Source: Biscogniauxia marginata (taxonomy: Eukaryota; Ascomycota; Sordariomycetes; Xylariales; Xylariaceae). Taken from it: a stretch of DNA of 64,000 bases. The position numbers and the translations under genes were made by a program. Below the pieces are notes generated by a model, which worked only from the letters and a program-made list of their open reading frames with translations, had not been told where the DNA came from and ran no database searches. Location of the stretch: positions 237,853 to 301,852 of the forward strand of contig MU404103.1 in the NCBI GenBank assembly GCA_022695795.1. The letters run 5' to 3'. Shown in pieces: positions 1 to 13,291 of this stretch (the first letter of the stretch is position 1; each line of letters opens with the position of its first letter).

Positions 1-3000
1 GTAAGGGCTCTCACGTCAACAAGGGCATCAATGGCACGGCGGATATTCTTCGCTGATGGTGGATCGAGAGCGTCTCCAAGGGTTTCTTCAATGCCGCCAA
101 TCTTACAGATCTTGACACGAATAGCCAGATCTTGCAAGGAGAGACGTAGCATTTCGGGCGTCTGTTGATCATTCATGAGACTGTCATGACGATACTTTGT
201 GAACATATGGAAACATAAACCTTCTTGGACACGGCCCGCTCGGCCGCGTCGTTGCTTTGCGTTCGCTCTCGAGATGAAGGTATCTATGAGCCGGGATAGC
301 TGTCTTCGCTCATCGAATCGCATCTCACGGTGCTTCCCCGTGTCAATAACACACGTTACATCGGGAATGGTAATACCGGTCTCTGCGATGTTCGTGGCCA
401 ATACGATTTTTCTTACCCCTTCGGGGGGGACAAGGAAAGCTCTCTCCTGATCTTCGGTGGCGATCGTCGAGTGCAGCGGGAATACCTCCCAATTTCTTTG
501 AAAAAATGGTTCTCCGAGCAAGAGATCATTAAGTGTCCTGATCTCAGCAATACCCGGGAGAAATACCAGAATTGCTTTGCTGTAATTCGCGTACTGGTGG
601 TCAATTGCGATCCGTCCAATGAGTTGCACGATCAGTTCGAACTCTATTTGGTATTCGTCGATCTGGGATAGAGTGTTTCGAGTTTTAGCTGAGTATTGCC
701 GCAAGTCTTTGGCGGCATTCGCGGCCGGTGCTGACTCGTTTTCCGTCTCAGCAGGATCGTCGTCTAGATCGGTCATCTTCTCGTGGGTCTGTTGATCAAG
801 GGTGTAGCCAGTAACCTCCAGGGCATCCTCGAGGTATTTGACCTGCACCGGAAAGGTGCGTCCAGGGACGTTTAGAACAGGAGCGCGTCCCAAATAGTTC
901 GAGAACCTTTCCGCATCCACAGTGGCGGACATAAGAATTACCTTCAGGTCCTTCCTCCGTATAAGGAGCTTCTTCAGCACGATCAACAGGAAGTCCGAAT
1001 CAATCGAGCGCTCATGTACCTCGTCGAGAACGAGATGGGTGATCTCGCGCAGCTCATTGGATCCCTCGAGCATTCTCATGACGATACCTGTCGTGGCGTA
1101 GATGAGTCGCGTCTCCTTCGAGGTATTGGATTCAAGCCGAATGGAATATCCCACGAGGGACCTCGCAGTGCCTAGATCCCCCCGTGCTTCACCGAGTTCT
1201 TCACTAACACGACGGGCCAGCGAGATGGCAGATATTCGTCGAGGTTCAGTGCAATATATTTTACATGGTCGCCCTTGGGACAGCTGGTGTTCCAAGAGGA
1301 ATGATGGCACCTGCGTGCTCTTGCCGCTTTGCACTAGTTAGCATGTTATTTGTTCAGTTATCGTACAGTATGCTAACTCACCATCCGGTCTCACCACAAA
1401 CAATGACCACCTGCTCTCGTTCGATAGTATCAAGTACCTGGTCTCTGAAGTTCCACATTGGGAGCTGCATCCGTGATCGCTATATTATAGGGTCAGAATT
1501 TATTGTCGTGAGCAGATTGTGATGCTAAGAAATATAGGACTCACAAGCATGACATTGAACCGCGGCGTACTCGACTTATCAGCCCAAATTTTCTGGTAAT
1601 AATCTGGCCCGAATGGATGATAATTTCCTCTTTCACCGGCCGAGTCATCACCTGTATCATTCTGACTACGCTGCGAGGTGCGCCCCTTAAAAGCGCCTTG
1701 AAGGAGGACTCCATCCTCTAATTCTTGGTCCTGTTTCTGTCGGATCAAGGCCCGAAGCTCTTTGACGGCTGATCGATCCACGGCATCCGTCTGGCTTTTC
1801 TTCGCATCAGCAAGCTCAGACCATAATTCTCTCCACACGGCAGGTAGCCGCAGGAAGACCTTCTCTTCCTTAGTCGAGCTAAAAATAGCAAATAGCGCTA
1901 GTGTGGCGATGAATGCTTCGGATTGCTTGGGATCTGGGGTTGCAATTGTAGTCATCTTGAAGACATATTGATAGGGATAGATGCTGCTCTCAATGGATAG
2001 AGTTTCAGGAGGTTGGATGGTATCCTGCGCCTTGGACCAATAAATGGACACCATATGACGATTTGAATAGGTGGTCTCGGATATAACATTATATATAACT
2101 TTCACCGACGAGTCTCTGGGAGGTAAAATTAGCAGAGCCAATGCTCCATGGGGAGATGGTGTAGATTTGCATACCTTGACCGACATGTCTCCTCTAGAAT
2201 TCGCGTGGGGCTCACACCGGACCACTTGCCAAAGTCGCGAATAGTTATCTTGACCCCGTCTGCTCCGTTAATAACAGTAGTAGTCTTGCCCGTGGAGTCG
2301 GTCTCCTGGACCGGGAGACTCGCAAAAAGATCGGAGAGAGATTGGTCATCATCGTCATCGTCTTGCTGCAAGATCTCGGCCGCAATGCGCTCAGCTTCCT
2401 TGGCTATATCGTCGTCGGCCGTACCCTCCTGGGCCGGCCCATCCTGTACTTTGTCTTGTTCGGCCTGCTTCTTCTTGGCTGCAAATTCCTTCTCGAGTTC
2501 TATTCGGTTGGCTCGCCATTTCTGCTCAGCAGAAAACTTGTCGAAAAGCACGTCTTGCTCGATGCGTTCGATCTTTGCCACTAGCTTTGCTTCTTCCAAC
2601 TGCTCCTGGGAGGAATCCTGGTACGATTCTTTGGATCCATTCGAGCTAGGCTTCCTTCCTGATTTAGGCCCCTTGCCTTCCTGCTTTGGTCTCTGGATCT
2701 GGAAAAGTTTCGCCTTTGTCTCAAGGTAAGCCGGTATAAGATTATCGGGTTCGATATCCTCATCGCAAACCACGGCGATCTTCCTTGGGGATCCCGTGCG
2801 TGATATCCTCGCATTTGTAGCGCCAGTTTTTGCGCCACCGGACTTCTGACCACCGTTGACCTCTAGGAGACGTGGGCTATTCGCCCCTGAAGGTAAGGGA
2901 CTGTCAAGGGGTGTTTCTAATCACGGCTGTTAAGAACTACGAGAAACATGCTGAAAGGGCAACAACTTACCTATCTGGGCCTTCGTGACTCTGACCTTGT

Positions 3001-3718
3001 AATCATAGTCATGCAGCTCGTCCCTAGTGCACTCCCGAGCAAGCCAATCCAAGGCTTCCTCCAAGCCCCAGATGTTGTCCTTGGTGCTGTTTATACTGGG
3101 TGCGATCTCAAGCACGTACCGTATGACAGCTTTGATCTTGTCAGGAGCAAATGCGGCAGCTGCCAGGGTTTGCTGCAAAGTCCATAATCTCATGGTTAGG
3201 TCCTCTTCTGTTGGCATCTTGCCACCGGCTGAGGTGTCAGAGATGAGCGAGGAGGTGGAAAAGCGGCTTTCAGCCTGGATCAGATCTAATATATGGTCCA
3301 TGAGTTCCTGGGGAAGCCATTTTCTCGTGTTCAATGCTTCTGCTTGTCCTCGAAGCAGTCTTCGATCGGTCTCGAGTCGGGACTTCTGGCGCTGGGCGTC
3401 CCGCTTGACTTTGGGTGCGTACTTCTCGACGAGCATTTGAAGCTCGGACTCCTCAAGCTGCCGCTCGAATTCCTCCGGGCTCAGCTCTTCTTTCCCGGAG
3501 GTACCCTGGGGGAGAGCAGTCGTGGATGATGGGGTATTCGGGTCTCGAGACGACGACGACGGAGTGGCATTGGGGCTGGGTTTGGCTCCCTCTGTGGTGG
3601 CATTGGTTGACGACGGTTCGGGGTTCTCGACTCTCGGTTTTGAAGCAACAGAGGTGGTAGCAAATCCCCGCGCGGGATTTGCTGCCGGCTTAATCTTCTT
3701 CTTCTTCGGGCCCGCCAT
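1..3718 (-). CDS. DExH-box RNA helicase, DHX29/DHX57 (Ucp12)-like, 3' end outside window
   Basis: Superfamily 2 RNA helicase, likely acting in translation or RNA remodelling. Start is the ATG at 3718; the Lys-rich N-terminus begins MAGPKKKKIK. Exons: 3718-2971, 2886-2175, 2115-1545, 1479-1382, and 1326 running off the left edge. All junctions keep frame. The roughly 700-residue N-terminal extension is mostly polar and low-complexity. The helicase core starts in exon 4. The Walker A motif GETGCGKSTQ is formed across the exon 4/5 junction (Cys710 split by the intron). The DEVH box is at about residues 811-814, followed by HERSIDSD, then SAT (motif III), and further on the motif V/VI region with QRRGRAGR. 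The C-terminal HA2 and OB-fold parts would lie outside the window. The long N-terminus and DEVH box fit the DHX29/DHX57/YTHDC2 group better than Prp-type splicing helicases; exact orthology is uncertain. Confidence 0.88.
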
Positions 3719-4421
3719 GCTGAGCAAGTGGGCGTGGAAATGGTGAAGAAGGCAAGGCGACGATCATACACAGAGAAACGAAGGGGAACTTGGTTGCTGT
3801 TAAAGGTCAGAGAACCACCACGGGAAAAGAGGAGAAGCAATATATACCTTGCTCATGGGAGGTCTTTCACATTCACCAAAGAGGCGAAACTGTTTGAAGA
3901 GAAAAAAGCCCATCGAAGGTTAGGTAAGGAATATCTTTAAGCGAGCCGAGTCGAGGCACACTACGTAGAGGGAAAATGGAGGGGCACAGATGCTGCAACG
4001 GTGCTATACTTTGGCTAAGCGTTTCAATTGACGTACCCCGCCGTACCTACCTACAAAAGCACCCTGGCTGAGCAGCTGAGCTTCGTGTTAGTGCTGCGGG
4101 GCACATGTTAAGAATACATGCAGGGCAGAAAACTGCAGACCGCCTTCCGCCTTTAGCAGACCCAATAGAGCTCCCCGCCGACCGTTACTACCCGATAGGT
4201 AGAATCTGTGAATTGATACAACCCACCAAAAAAAAAAGATGGACGGCGAATTACTCACGCCGGAGTCTACAACCCTCAAATGTGAATAATAACTACTACC
4301 TAGGTAATAATTGGACGTGAAATTCCCCGTCACCACCTCCTGTTGTCTACCTGATCTGTCCAACTGCAACTTGCCTAATTCCTCTCTATCATGTCCTTAG
4401 ACTTGCCGTCCGACCACCAAA
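3719..4421. other. Divergent promoter region between helicase and GCN1
   Basis: About 700 bases between two start codons on opposite strands, so it must hold both promoters. No conserved coding potential. TACCTA-type motifs occur near 4034-4046 and 4297. A short upstream ORF overlaps the GCN1 start and is listed separately. Confidence 0.6.
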
Positions 4422-4429
4422 ATGACTGA
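4391..4429 (+). promoter_or_regulatory. Upstream ORF overlapping the GCN1 start codon
   Basis: An ATG at 4391 opens a 12-codon reading frame that ends at TGA 4427-4429. It overlaps the GCN1 ATG (4422-4424) in another frame. If the transcript starts upstream of 4391, scanning ribosomes meet this ATG first. The overlap would force leaky scanning or reinitiation for GCN1 translation. The transcript start is unknown, so function is inferred. Confidence 0.4.
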
Positions 4430-7400
4430 AGCTGCTGCTGCTGCTGCAAATGGCGTCTCTCAAACGGGCCTGGACTATACCTCAGCTAGAGCTGCCCTCT
4501 TCTCTTCCTCCACAAAGACTCGCATAGCCCAGCTGCGGGTCATTGACGAGAGACTGAAACATAAATGTGAGGCCGTCATCCTACACCTACACCTACACCT
4601 ACACCTATCGACCGCGTGCTGACCTTCGTCTTCTCTTCTCAACAGCTGTCGACCAGTCCTCCATCCCGGCACTGCTGCAGCTGCTCTTTGACACACATGG
4701 TTTATATGTTGACCGGCCTTCCAGAAAGGGAGTCCAGGCTTGTCTTGCATCGATTATTGCTACCACAGGCGATGCCAGAACCCTTGCGCCATTTGTTGCT
4801 ACTTTGCGACAGGAGTCGCAAAAGCCTGGGATCGCCTCCAGCAGTGCCTTCGTCTTAGTCGAGTGGTGCTCCATTATACTGAAAGGCTTGACTGACAATG
4901 CCTTATGGGAAAGGCTAGGGCTCGAGATCGTCCATGCTGATGCTGCTGCTCTCGAGAAATGTCTCCAGCCAACAACTAAACCCGGTGTCGCGCATTCCGC
5001 CTTGGTTGTCACTCGTCGTGCGCTACGCGCTGCATTCTGGCACAATGGGCTTCGAGAAAAGACGATTAAAGATGTAGTGCAGACACTTGCAGCTAAGGGC
5101 CCTCAACCGACCGCGAAGAATGCCGTCATGCTGGGTGTCGTTGCTGGTGTATGTTCTCGCCATGCCCAGGCCAAGAATGTCTTAGCAGCCGTCAAGTCGG
5201 AATTCTTCAGCTTCTTCACCCGAGAGATAGTTGGATCGCGCACAGCCGTTCCCTCGCACATCGCTTCCGGCCTTGGTGATTTCTTCTCTGATTTTGTCAC
5301 TATAGAGGACTTAGAGAAGGACGTCATACCACCAGTTGAGAAGGGTCTTTTGCGGGCTCCTGAAGTGGTCTTAGATCTGGTAGCTCCCCTGATTCGACTC
5401 CTTCCTAGAGGTCTAGATATTTCAAAAATCCTCGGGGGGCATCTTCTAAAGCCCCTCCTTTCAAACGTCAAGTCTAGCAATCCTAGTATACGTGACAGCG
5501 TACTGGCTGCTTTCAAGGAAGCCGCTGCTGCTAGTCATGATCCCAACACACTCGAACATGTTACCGACGAGGTTCTTAATCCGCTAAAGGCAGGGAAGGT
5601 GGCTTCTGCTGACCAGCGCATTTTACATGCGCAGATGCTTGAAGCCCTTCCGCTATCTAGCCCGACAGCAGCTAAGATAGCTACCAGTCTATCTCCAATC
5701 GCCTCCAAGGAAGGGAATGAAGGGGCTCTTGGTGCCGAAATATCTGTCATTAGCAGGGCTGCTATTTACCTTCTCGAGAACGGTACGCATTTGCCAAAGA
5801 CCGTAATAGACACCTTTGTCAAGGGGTTTGGGGATAAGAAGATACCTTCGCGTCGACTATGGCTGCTATGGGCTGGAGAGGTGCTGCTTCCATTTACCGC
5901 AAAGCCGCAATCAGTTCCAGAGAATGTCGCGAAATTTGCTGAGGCCATCGTGGCGCCTATGTCTGAAACATGGGCTGAAATCATGAAGAACCCTTCATCT
6001 GCAGCTCAGAATGGGCTGATCACGGGCGCCTATGTCTTTGCCACACTGGCTGTTCAGATATTGGCCGAAATTGATAGTTCTATCACCAAAGCAACGCTAA
6101 AGAAGATGGCTGTTTCCAAGGAGTGTCTTGCAGTTGATCCAAAGCCTTCGTTTCTTCTCAACCACCGTGTCTATAGCCGGCTAGTCACCGAAGATGACTC
6201 GAGATGGTTCCTTCGAAGCCTTGCGACTATATCGAAAGATGTTTCCAAAGCTACTAATACTGTTCAGGTAGCTTGGTCCCAGGCATTTATTTACATCGTG
6301 TCCTCTACAGTAATTCCTCCCAAAGTTCGCAAGGAGGCCCAGGAGACAATATCGAGGCTTTACATATACAACCCTCAATTTATTTCCGAGGTTATGATCA
6401 ATGGCCTGTGGGCATGGATTGAATCTACGGACAGCACCAGCAAAGACGGCATCGCTACAAGTATCAGGTTCGACAATAGCAGTCTCCACCTCGTTTTGCG
6501 AGCTATATGCATAAGCGCCGCGGACTTCGATAAGCATAATGCTAAGAGAAATCAAGACTTTCTGGAGACGCAGATGTGCTCATTGCTTGTACTCGCTCGC
6601 AATGACTTGATACCTAGGTCTAACTGGATAGAACTTTGTCTCAAAGTTGGACTCGATCCGGGAACCCTTGCGCGGAAATTTGAAGGCGACTTAATTCAAC
6701 AGGTAATAGACAAGACGGATTTTAACCAGCAGGTGAGGAGCTCAGCAAGTAATGTTTAAAAATCCAAAAAGTTAATGGTCGTACAGTCAAACAAAACAAA
6801 GGCTGCTGCTTGCAATGCGGCCGCCGATCTGGCATTTGTGGCGCCGGAGACTATGACACCAAGGATTATCGACCTCATCCGGACCGATCTTGCAACCCAA
6901 GGGGTCAAGGAAATCGGGCCTGTGGAGGCTGCTATATTTCGAACACCAGAGGGAACAGCCTTCGTTGATGTTCTTGCTAAGAAGTCCCAGGCTGCTCCGA
7001 ACAAGAACACCAAGGACTATGACACGTTAAAATGGGAAGAGGAAGTTAGGAGTCAAATAGCACAGAAGAAAGGTCTTCAGAAAAAGCTCACCGCTGATGA
7101 ACAGGCGAGGGTCAATGCTCAATTGAAGAAGGAATCCGAGATCCGACAGTCGATCCGGCAAGTAGAAGCACGACTCATGCGTGGCATCGGCATTATTCGG
7201 AGTCTCGCGGGTGGCCCTCCAACAACAGATAATTTCTGGATTGGACCATCAATAAGTGCTCTCCTGGAAGTCATGGAGGCTGGAGCCTGCCTTATCACGG
7301 GCGATGCTGCTCCTTTAGTCTACCTAGCATGCTCTGACAAAGTAACTACTCGATTAGGAGCTATCCGCCCTTTCATTGGGGTAGCAACGCTTCGTGCTCT

Positions 7401-10400
7401 TGGGATTACATCGCTCCCAGACAACATGATGGAGGAGGCCTTGGAGGAACTCGTGACTAGAGTCCTATATCGCCTTCGCTTTGCTGGGGAACAGAGACCT
7501 TTCGATGCTGTATCCGTGACTTATATGACATATCTGATCTTCGTTATACTACGCAAGGGTGGCATCGGGGCCACTGCAGACGAAAAGGACACGCAGCTCG
7601 TCTTAGCGATGGAGTTTTTGACCTTCCATACCCATGTCTACGCCGATGAGAATATACCCCGTGCTGAATTGCTCTCAGTATTGATCTCATCAATGCAATG
7701 GTATAACCAGCACTACAAGATAATCAAGGACTGCTTCTCAGACACGGTTCGATGTATCGCTCCCAATATAAGCGTCGCGGAGATAGCTGTGCTTACAAAG
7801 GGCGCTATTGTACCACAATCCTCAGTTCGGGAAACAGTACTACAGTCAATCAGTGCCGAGGTCGACATGAGCGATCTTGAATTCTCTGAAGAGATTTGGA
7901 TCGCTTGCCACGACGACATTGAGGAAAACGTTGTTCTCGGACGTGATATTTGGGAGGAAAGTGGCTTCACAATTTCCAAACAAGTACCTTTTAAGCTACT
8001 TCCGTATCTTGAGAGCAAGGACGCTCAGCTTAGGAGGGCTACCGCACGATCTTTAGCCGAAGCATGCAAAGCTCACATGTCGACTATCGAAGATGTCTTT
8101 CGAAGACTACGTTCTTCATACGCAGAGTTCGCGAAGCCTCGTGTGCCCGAGTTAGACGAGTACGGGATGCCCAAAAAGACCGACTTATCTGATCCCTGGG
8201 AAGCGCGGCATGGCATTGCGGTTGCATTCAAGGAGCTCGCCGTCCACTTACAAAAATCCCAAATCGACGAGTACTTCAACTTCCTCATTGAAGGCGGGCC
8301 CTTAGGCGACCAGAATGCTACTGTACGCAGTGAGATGCTCGAGGCAGCAATTGTAGCTATCGACCTCCATGGAAAGGCCGTGGTGGACAAACTGATGAAG
8401 ACGTTCGAGCGCACTTTGGCAGCGCCAGACCAGGGCTCGGATGCTGCTGATCGAGTCAACGAGGCCGTGATTATCATGTATGGCGCTCTAGCTAGACACT
8501 TGAAGCCCGGAGATGCGAAGATCCCAGTAGTGCTGGAAAGGCTACTTGCTACTTTAAGCACTCCGTCTGAAACGGTACAGTACGCAGTTGCGGAGTGCCT
8601 ACCACCTCTAGTACGGACTAGCAGCGACAAAACAGCCAAATATTTCGATCAAATGCTAGACATCCTTCTAACATCAAAAAATTATGCCGCGAAACGAGGC
8701 GCCGCGTACGGCCTTGGAGGCTTAGTTCTGGGAAGAGGCATCTCGGTGTTGAGAGAGTATCGCATACTCGTAAACCTCAAGAGTGCCACAGAAAATAGAA
8801 AGGAGCCCCAGCAGCGTGAGGGAGCTTTCCTTGCATTCGAACTTCTAGCCACATTACTTGGCCGTCTTTTCGAACCGTACGTCATCCAAATCGTGCCTCA
8901 GCTCCTGACCGGGTTTGGCGATAGTAGCGCGGACGTACGGGACGCCTGTCTAGCAGCTGCAAAAGCATGCTTCGCGAAGTTGAGTTCGTACGGCGTGAAG
9001 CAGATCTTGCCAACTCTTCTCAACGGCCTTGATGACGACCAGTGGCGCAGCAAGCGAGGTGCTTGTGATCTGCTGGGTGCCATGGCATACCTTGATCCTC
9101 AACAACTTGCACAGAGCTTGCCGGACATTATACCACCACTTACGGGTGTCTTGAACGACAGCCATAAGGAAGTACGAGCTGCAGCCAACAAGAGCTTGAA
9201 GCGCTTCGGTGAAGTGATCGAAAATCCAGAGGTCAAGGGCTTAGTCGACATCCTACTCAAGGCTCTCAGCGACCCGACGAAATACACAGACGATGCTCTA
9301 GATGCGCTGATTAAAGTCCAATTTGTGCATTATCTCGATGCACCTTCACTAGCTCTTGTGACCAGAATCCTACAGAGAGGCCTGGACGACCGATCAAACA
9401 CTAAGCGTAAAGCGTCTCAAGTCATTGGAAGCCTCGCACATCTCACAGAACGAAAAGACCTCATTGCGCACCTGCCAGTACTTGTCTCTGGCTTGAAGGT
9501 CGCAGCGGTTGACCCCGTCCCAACAACGCGTGCAACTGCTTCACGCGCATTAGGATCGCTTGTTGAAAAGCTCGGTGAAGATGCGCTTCCGGACCTCATT
9601 CCTGGTCTCATGCAAACTCTCAAGTCTGACACGGGGGCTGGGGACCGTCTTGGCTCTGCCCAGGCTCTCAGCGAGGTTTTGGCCGGTTTGGGTACTACAA
9701 GATTGGAGGAAACTCTGCCAACTATACTCCAAAACGTAGAATCGTCAAAGGCTGTAGTGAGAGAGGGTTTTATGTCTCTCTTCATATTCTTGCCTGTATG
9801 TTTTGGGAACAGTTTCGCAAACTACCTAGGCAGAATCATTCCCCCCATCCTTGCTGGGCTTGCAGATGATATCGAATCGATCCGCGAGACTGCTCTACGG
9901 GCTGGCCGACTCTTGGTAAAGAACTTCGCCGCCAGAGCTGTCGATCTGTTGCTGCCCGAATTAGAACGTGGTCTAGCTGATGACAGCTACAGAATCCGTC
10001 TGAGCTCTGTTGAACTTGTTGGTGATCTCCTTTTCAACCTCACCGGGATTAGCGGGACCCCGGATGCCGAGGACGAGGAGGAGAACGCAAAGGAAGCGGG
10101 TGCATCTCTTCGAGAAGTTCTTGGAGAAGATAAACGCAATAAGATCCTCTCTGCCTTGTACATCTGCCGCTGCGATACCGCGGGTGCGGTTCGTTCAGCT
10201 GCCATCGGCGTGTGGAAGGCTTTAGTCGCTACCCCAAGAACTCTGAAGGAACTCACTCCTACTCTTACCCAGCTGATTATCCGTCGACTAGGCAGCTCTA
10301 ATATGGAGCACAAGGTGATTGCCAGCAACGCCTTGGGAGAATTGATCCGAAAAGCAGGCGATGGCGTTTTATCTACTCTGCTTCCTACACTCGAGGAAGG

Positions 10401-12653
10401 CCTGCAGACTTCCACTGATACAGATGCAAAACAAGGTATCTGTCTCGCGTTGAAAGAGCTCATCTCATCAGCGTCCGATGAGGCCTTGGAAGACCACGAA
10501 AAGACTCTCATCTCCGTCGTTCGGACTGCTCTCACAGACTCCGACGAAGAGGTTAGAGAGGCTGCTGCTGAGGCTTTCGACTCACTACAGCAGATTATCG
10601 GCAAGCGAGCTATTGACCAGGTTCTTCCGTACCTGCTCAATCTCTTGCGTTCCGAGGACGAAGCCGACAATGCTCTATCCGCCCTGCTTACACTTCTTAC
10701 TGAAACGACCCGGTCTAATGTTATCCTACCAAACTTAATTCCGACTCTAACAACCCCTCCCATCTCGGCTTTCAATGCCAAGGCATTGGCGTCACTGTCG
10801 CGAGTCGCGGGATCTGCCATGAACCGACGATTACCAAACATCATCAACTCTCTCATGGACAACATTATCAATGCCGACGATGAAGATCTCCGGGGCGAAC
10901 TAGAATCCTCCTTCGATACTGTTATACAGTCGATAGACGAGTACGATGGGCTCAATACCGCGATGAATGTGCTCCTACAGCTCGTGAAGAACGACGATCA
11001 TCGCAAGCGCGCAGTCACGGCATCCAGACTCGCGAACTTCTTCACAAGCTCCGCCGTTGACTATTCCCGATACAACCAAGATATTATTCGTGCTCTTCTT
11101 ATATCGTTCGACGACCGGGACGGGGAAGTCGTCAAGGCGGCATGGGCTGCACTCAGCGAGTTTACTAAGAAACTCAAGAAGGAGGAAATGGAAGCCCTCG
11201 TACCATCCACAAGGCAGACGTTGCTGCAGGTCGGGGTTGCTGGCTCAAACCTTGCAGGCTTCGAGCTACCGAAGGGTATCAATGCCATTTTACCTATCTT
11301 TCTTCAGGGTCTCATGAATGGCACGTCGGAGCAGAGGACCAGCGCCGCATTAGCAATCTCAGACATCGTCGACAGGACTAGCGAAGCCTCTCTTAAGCCA
11401 TTTGTTACACAGATAACAGGTCCTCTTATTCGTGTCGTATCCGAGAGATCTACTGAAGTCAAGGCTGCTATCCTCCTGACTCTTAATAATCTCCTGGAGA
11501 AAATGCCAACAGCGCTCAAACCCTTTTTGCCCCAGCTACAAAGGACTTTCGCGAGATCTTTAGCAGACACTACGAGCGAGCTGTTACGATCACGGGCTGC
11601 GAAAGCGTTGGGAACTCTGATTAAATTCACTCCGCGCGTGGATCCATTAATTGCAGAGCTCGTTACCGGTTCAAAGACATCGGATCATGGCGTCAAGACT
11701 GCCATGTTGAAGGCTTTGTACGAGGTTATTAGCAAGGCAGGTTCCAACATGGGAGAAAGCTCGCGGACGGCAGTGCTTGGGCTTATTGATATGGAGGCAG
11801 ACACGAAGGACGATACAATGATAGTGACAAATGCTAAACTTCTCGGAGCGCTCATCAAGAACGTGCCAACAGAGATCGCGAATGGTTTGATGAAGAACAG
11901 GGTTGCTACAACCCACTTCACCAATTCATCGGTTCTTGCACTCAATGCTGTTCTAGTAGAATCTCCTCAGACCTTACTCGAGAGTACGCTGGCTGAGGAC
12001 TTGCCTGAAATTCTTTGCCAGGGCATGTCGAATAAGAATGTAAGTCTTGCTCATCGTGTATCCGCTACCATGGAGGCCTCTATTGATGACCCCTTTAGTT
12101 GTTCGTGGCAGACAATACGATCCTAGCAACAGGCAAATACCTCCTGTCACAGCCGCCGAAGTCGTTCGAGACGACCAAGCCCATCTTCTCGAGCCTGGCC
12201 GAGATCATCAGTCCTGGCAACCCATCGGATTCTCGCCGTCTCGCGCTTGTCATTGTCCGGACAGCCTCGCGCGCCAACATGGAGATGGTCCGGCCTCACC
12301 TACCACTCCTAGCGCCACCAGTGTTCGCATCGGTGCGCGACCCCGTGATACCGGTCAAATTGGCTGCCGAGGCGGCCTTCTTAGAAATATTTGGCGTGGT
12401 GGACGAGGAAGGCAAGGTATTTGATAAGTACATGAGTGGTGCCGGAGCGGAACTCCCGGCCAATACAAAGAGGAGTATGCAAGACTACTTCAAGAGGGTG
12501 GCGATTCGGTTAGGCAGTCAGGCGAGAGAGAGAAGAGAAGCAGAAGGCGGGCAAGGAGGTTTAGGCTTGAGTCATGACGAGGTAGAAGACGAGAAGGAAA
12601 TCTGGAGTGTAGGGGCCGTTGAGATAGGGGGCGGTGTGTTCTCACAGGAATAG
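4422..12653 (+). CDS. GCN1: GCN1, translational activator of the eIF2alpha kinase GCN2
   Basis: Very large HEAT-repeat protein that binds translating or collided ribosomes and activates the kinase GCN2 in the amino-acid starvation response (general or cross-pathway control). Exons: 4422-4566, 4646-6732, 6787-12039, 12099-12653, giving 2679 residues against about 2672 in yeast. Intron phases agree at every junction. The 54-nt second intron is placed with the acceptor at 6785-6786, because the nearer AG would leave only 39 nt. The N-terminus has an alanine run coded by GCT repeats. HEAT repeats run throughout. The eEF3-like central part contains the stretch around DDDQWRSKRGACDLLGAM at about residue 1493. 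The C-terminal third should contain the RWD-binding domain for GCN2. The gene is divergent from the helicase gene and carries an overlapping upstream ORF. Confidence 0.96.
4581..4608 (+). repeat. CTACAC hexanucleotide minisatellite in GCN1 intron 1
   Basis: Four tandem CTACAC units followed by a partial unit lie inside the first GCN1 intron (4567-4645). The resemblance to the dispersed TACCTA-type motif of the intergenic regions is only partial. Confidence 0.75.
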
Positions 12654-13291
12654 GAGGAGCAGGAGACGCATTGGCATATTTGGAGGACCGAATTAAATCA
12701 AAAAGTTGAGGGGCCTACCTAGCTGGTCGATGATGTTGTTATGGAATGCTAAGGTGAATAAATAAAAAGAAGCTTGTGGCATTGACGAACACCAACCAAT
12801 CATAGACTTGCTGTGACAAGGCATGGCGATCCTGAGAATGGGCATGCGTACCTTGTATAGCGAGGAAATTGTAAGCGTCCCTTGGAATGGAGGTTCCCTC
12901 GTAAGAAAGAAGATGCAGACCTAGTGCCCGAGTAAGGTTCTTGGGAGGGTACATGTAGTACCTTAGGATGTACCTACATAGATACATAAATGTATGATGT
13001 CCACTATCTGGCGAGGGCACAGTGCCATGTGGATTTCAAAAGGTAACCCTACCAGGTAGCACAGACCACAGCAGGTACATCACTGAGTATTGGTTATCTA
13101 ATCTATATAAAAAAATCATGTGACCCGCAAATTGCCCTCGCTTAGTGGGCCGTCCACAACCAAATCTTTCTGGCTTGGTCAGAAATTCTCATCATCCAGA
13201 TTTCGAGAGGGGACGTCCAGCTTTTCCTTCAACCCTCGGACGACTAACCACAGCAGCAACACTTGACCATCACCAAACATCAACTTTCAAG
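12654..13291. other. Intergenic: GCN1 3' end and RPL19 promoter
   Basis: No coding potential. TACCTA/TAGGTA motifs cluster near 12712 and 12945-12985. A TA-rich element near 13105-13115 and the pyrimidine-rich stretch after 13165 are plausible core promoter and leader parts for the ribosomal protein gene. Confidence 0.5.

Noticed and set aside
6733..6771. 39-nt version of GCN1 intron 2
   Set aside because: Too short for efficient splicing; the acceptor at 6785-6786 gives a 54-nt intron in the same frame.
9987..10955. 322-codon open frame on the minus strand
   Set aside because: Antisense shadow of GCN1 exon 3, Ser/Arg-rich with no family features.
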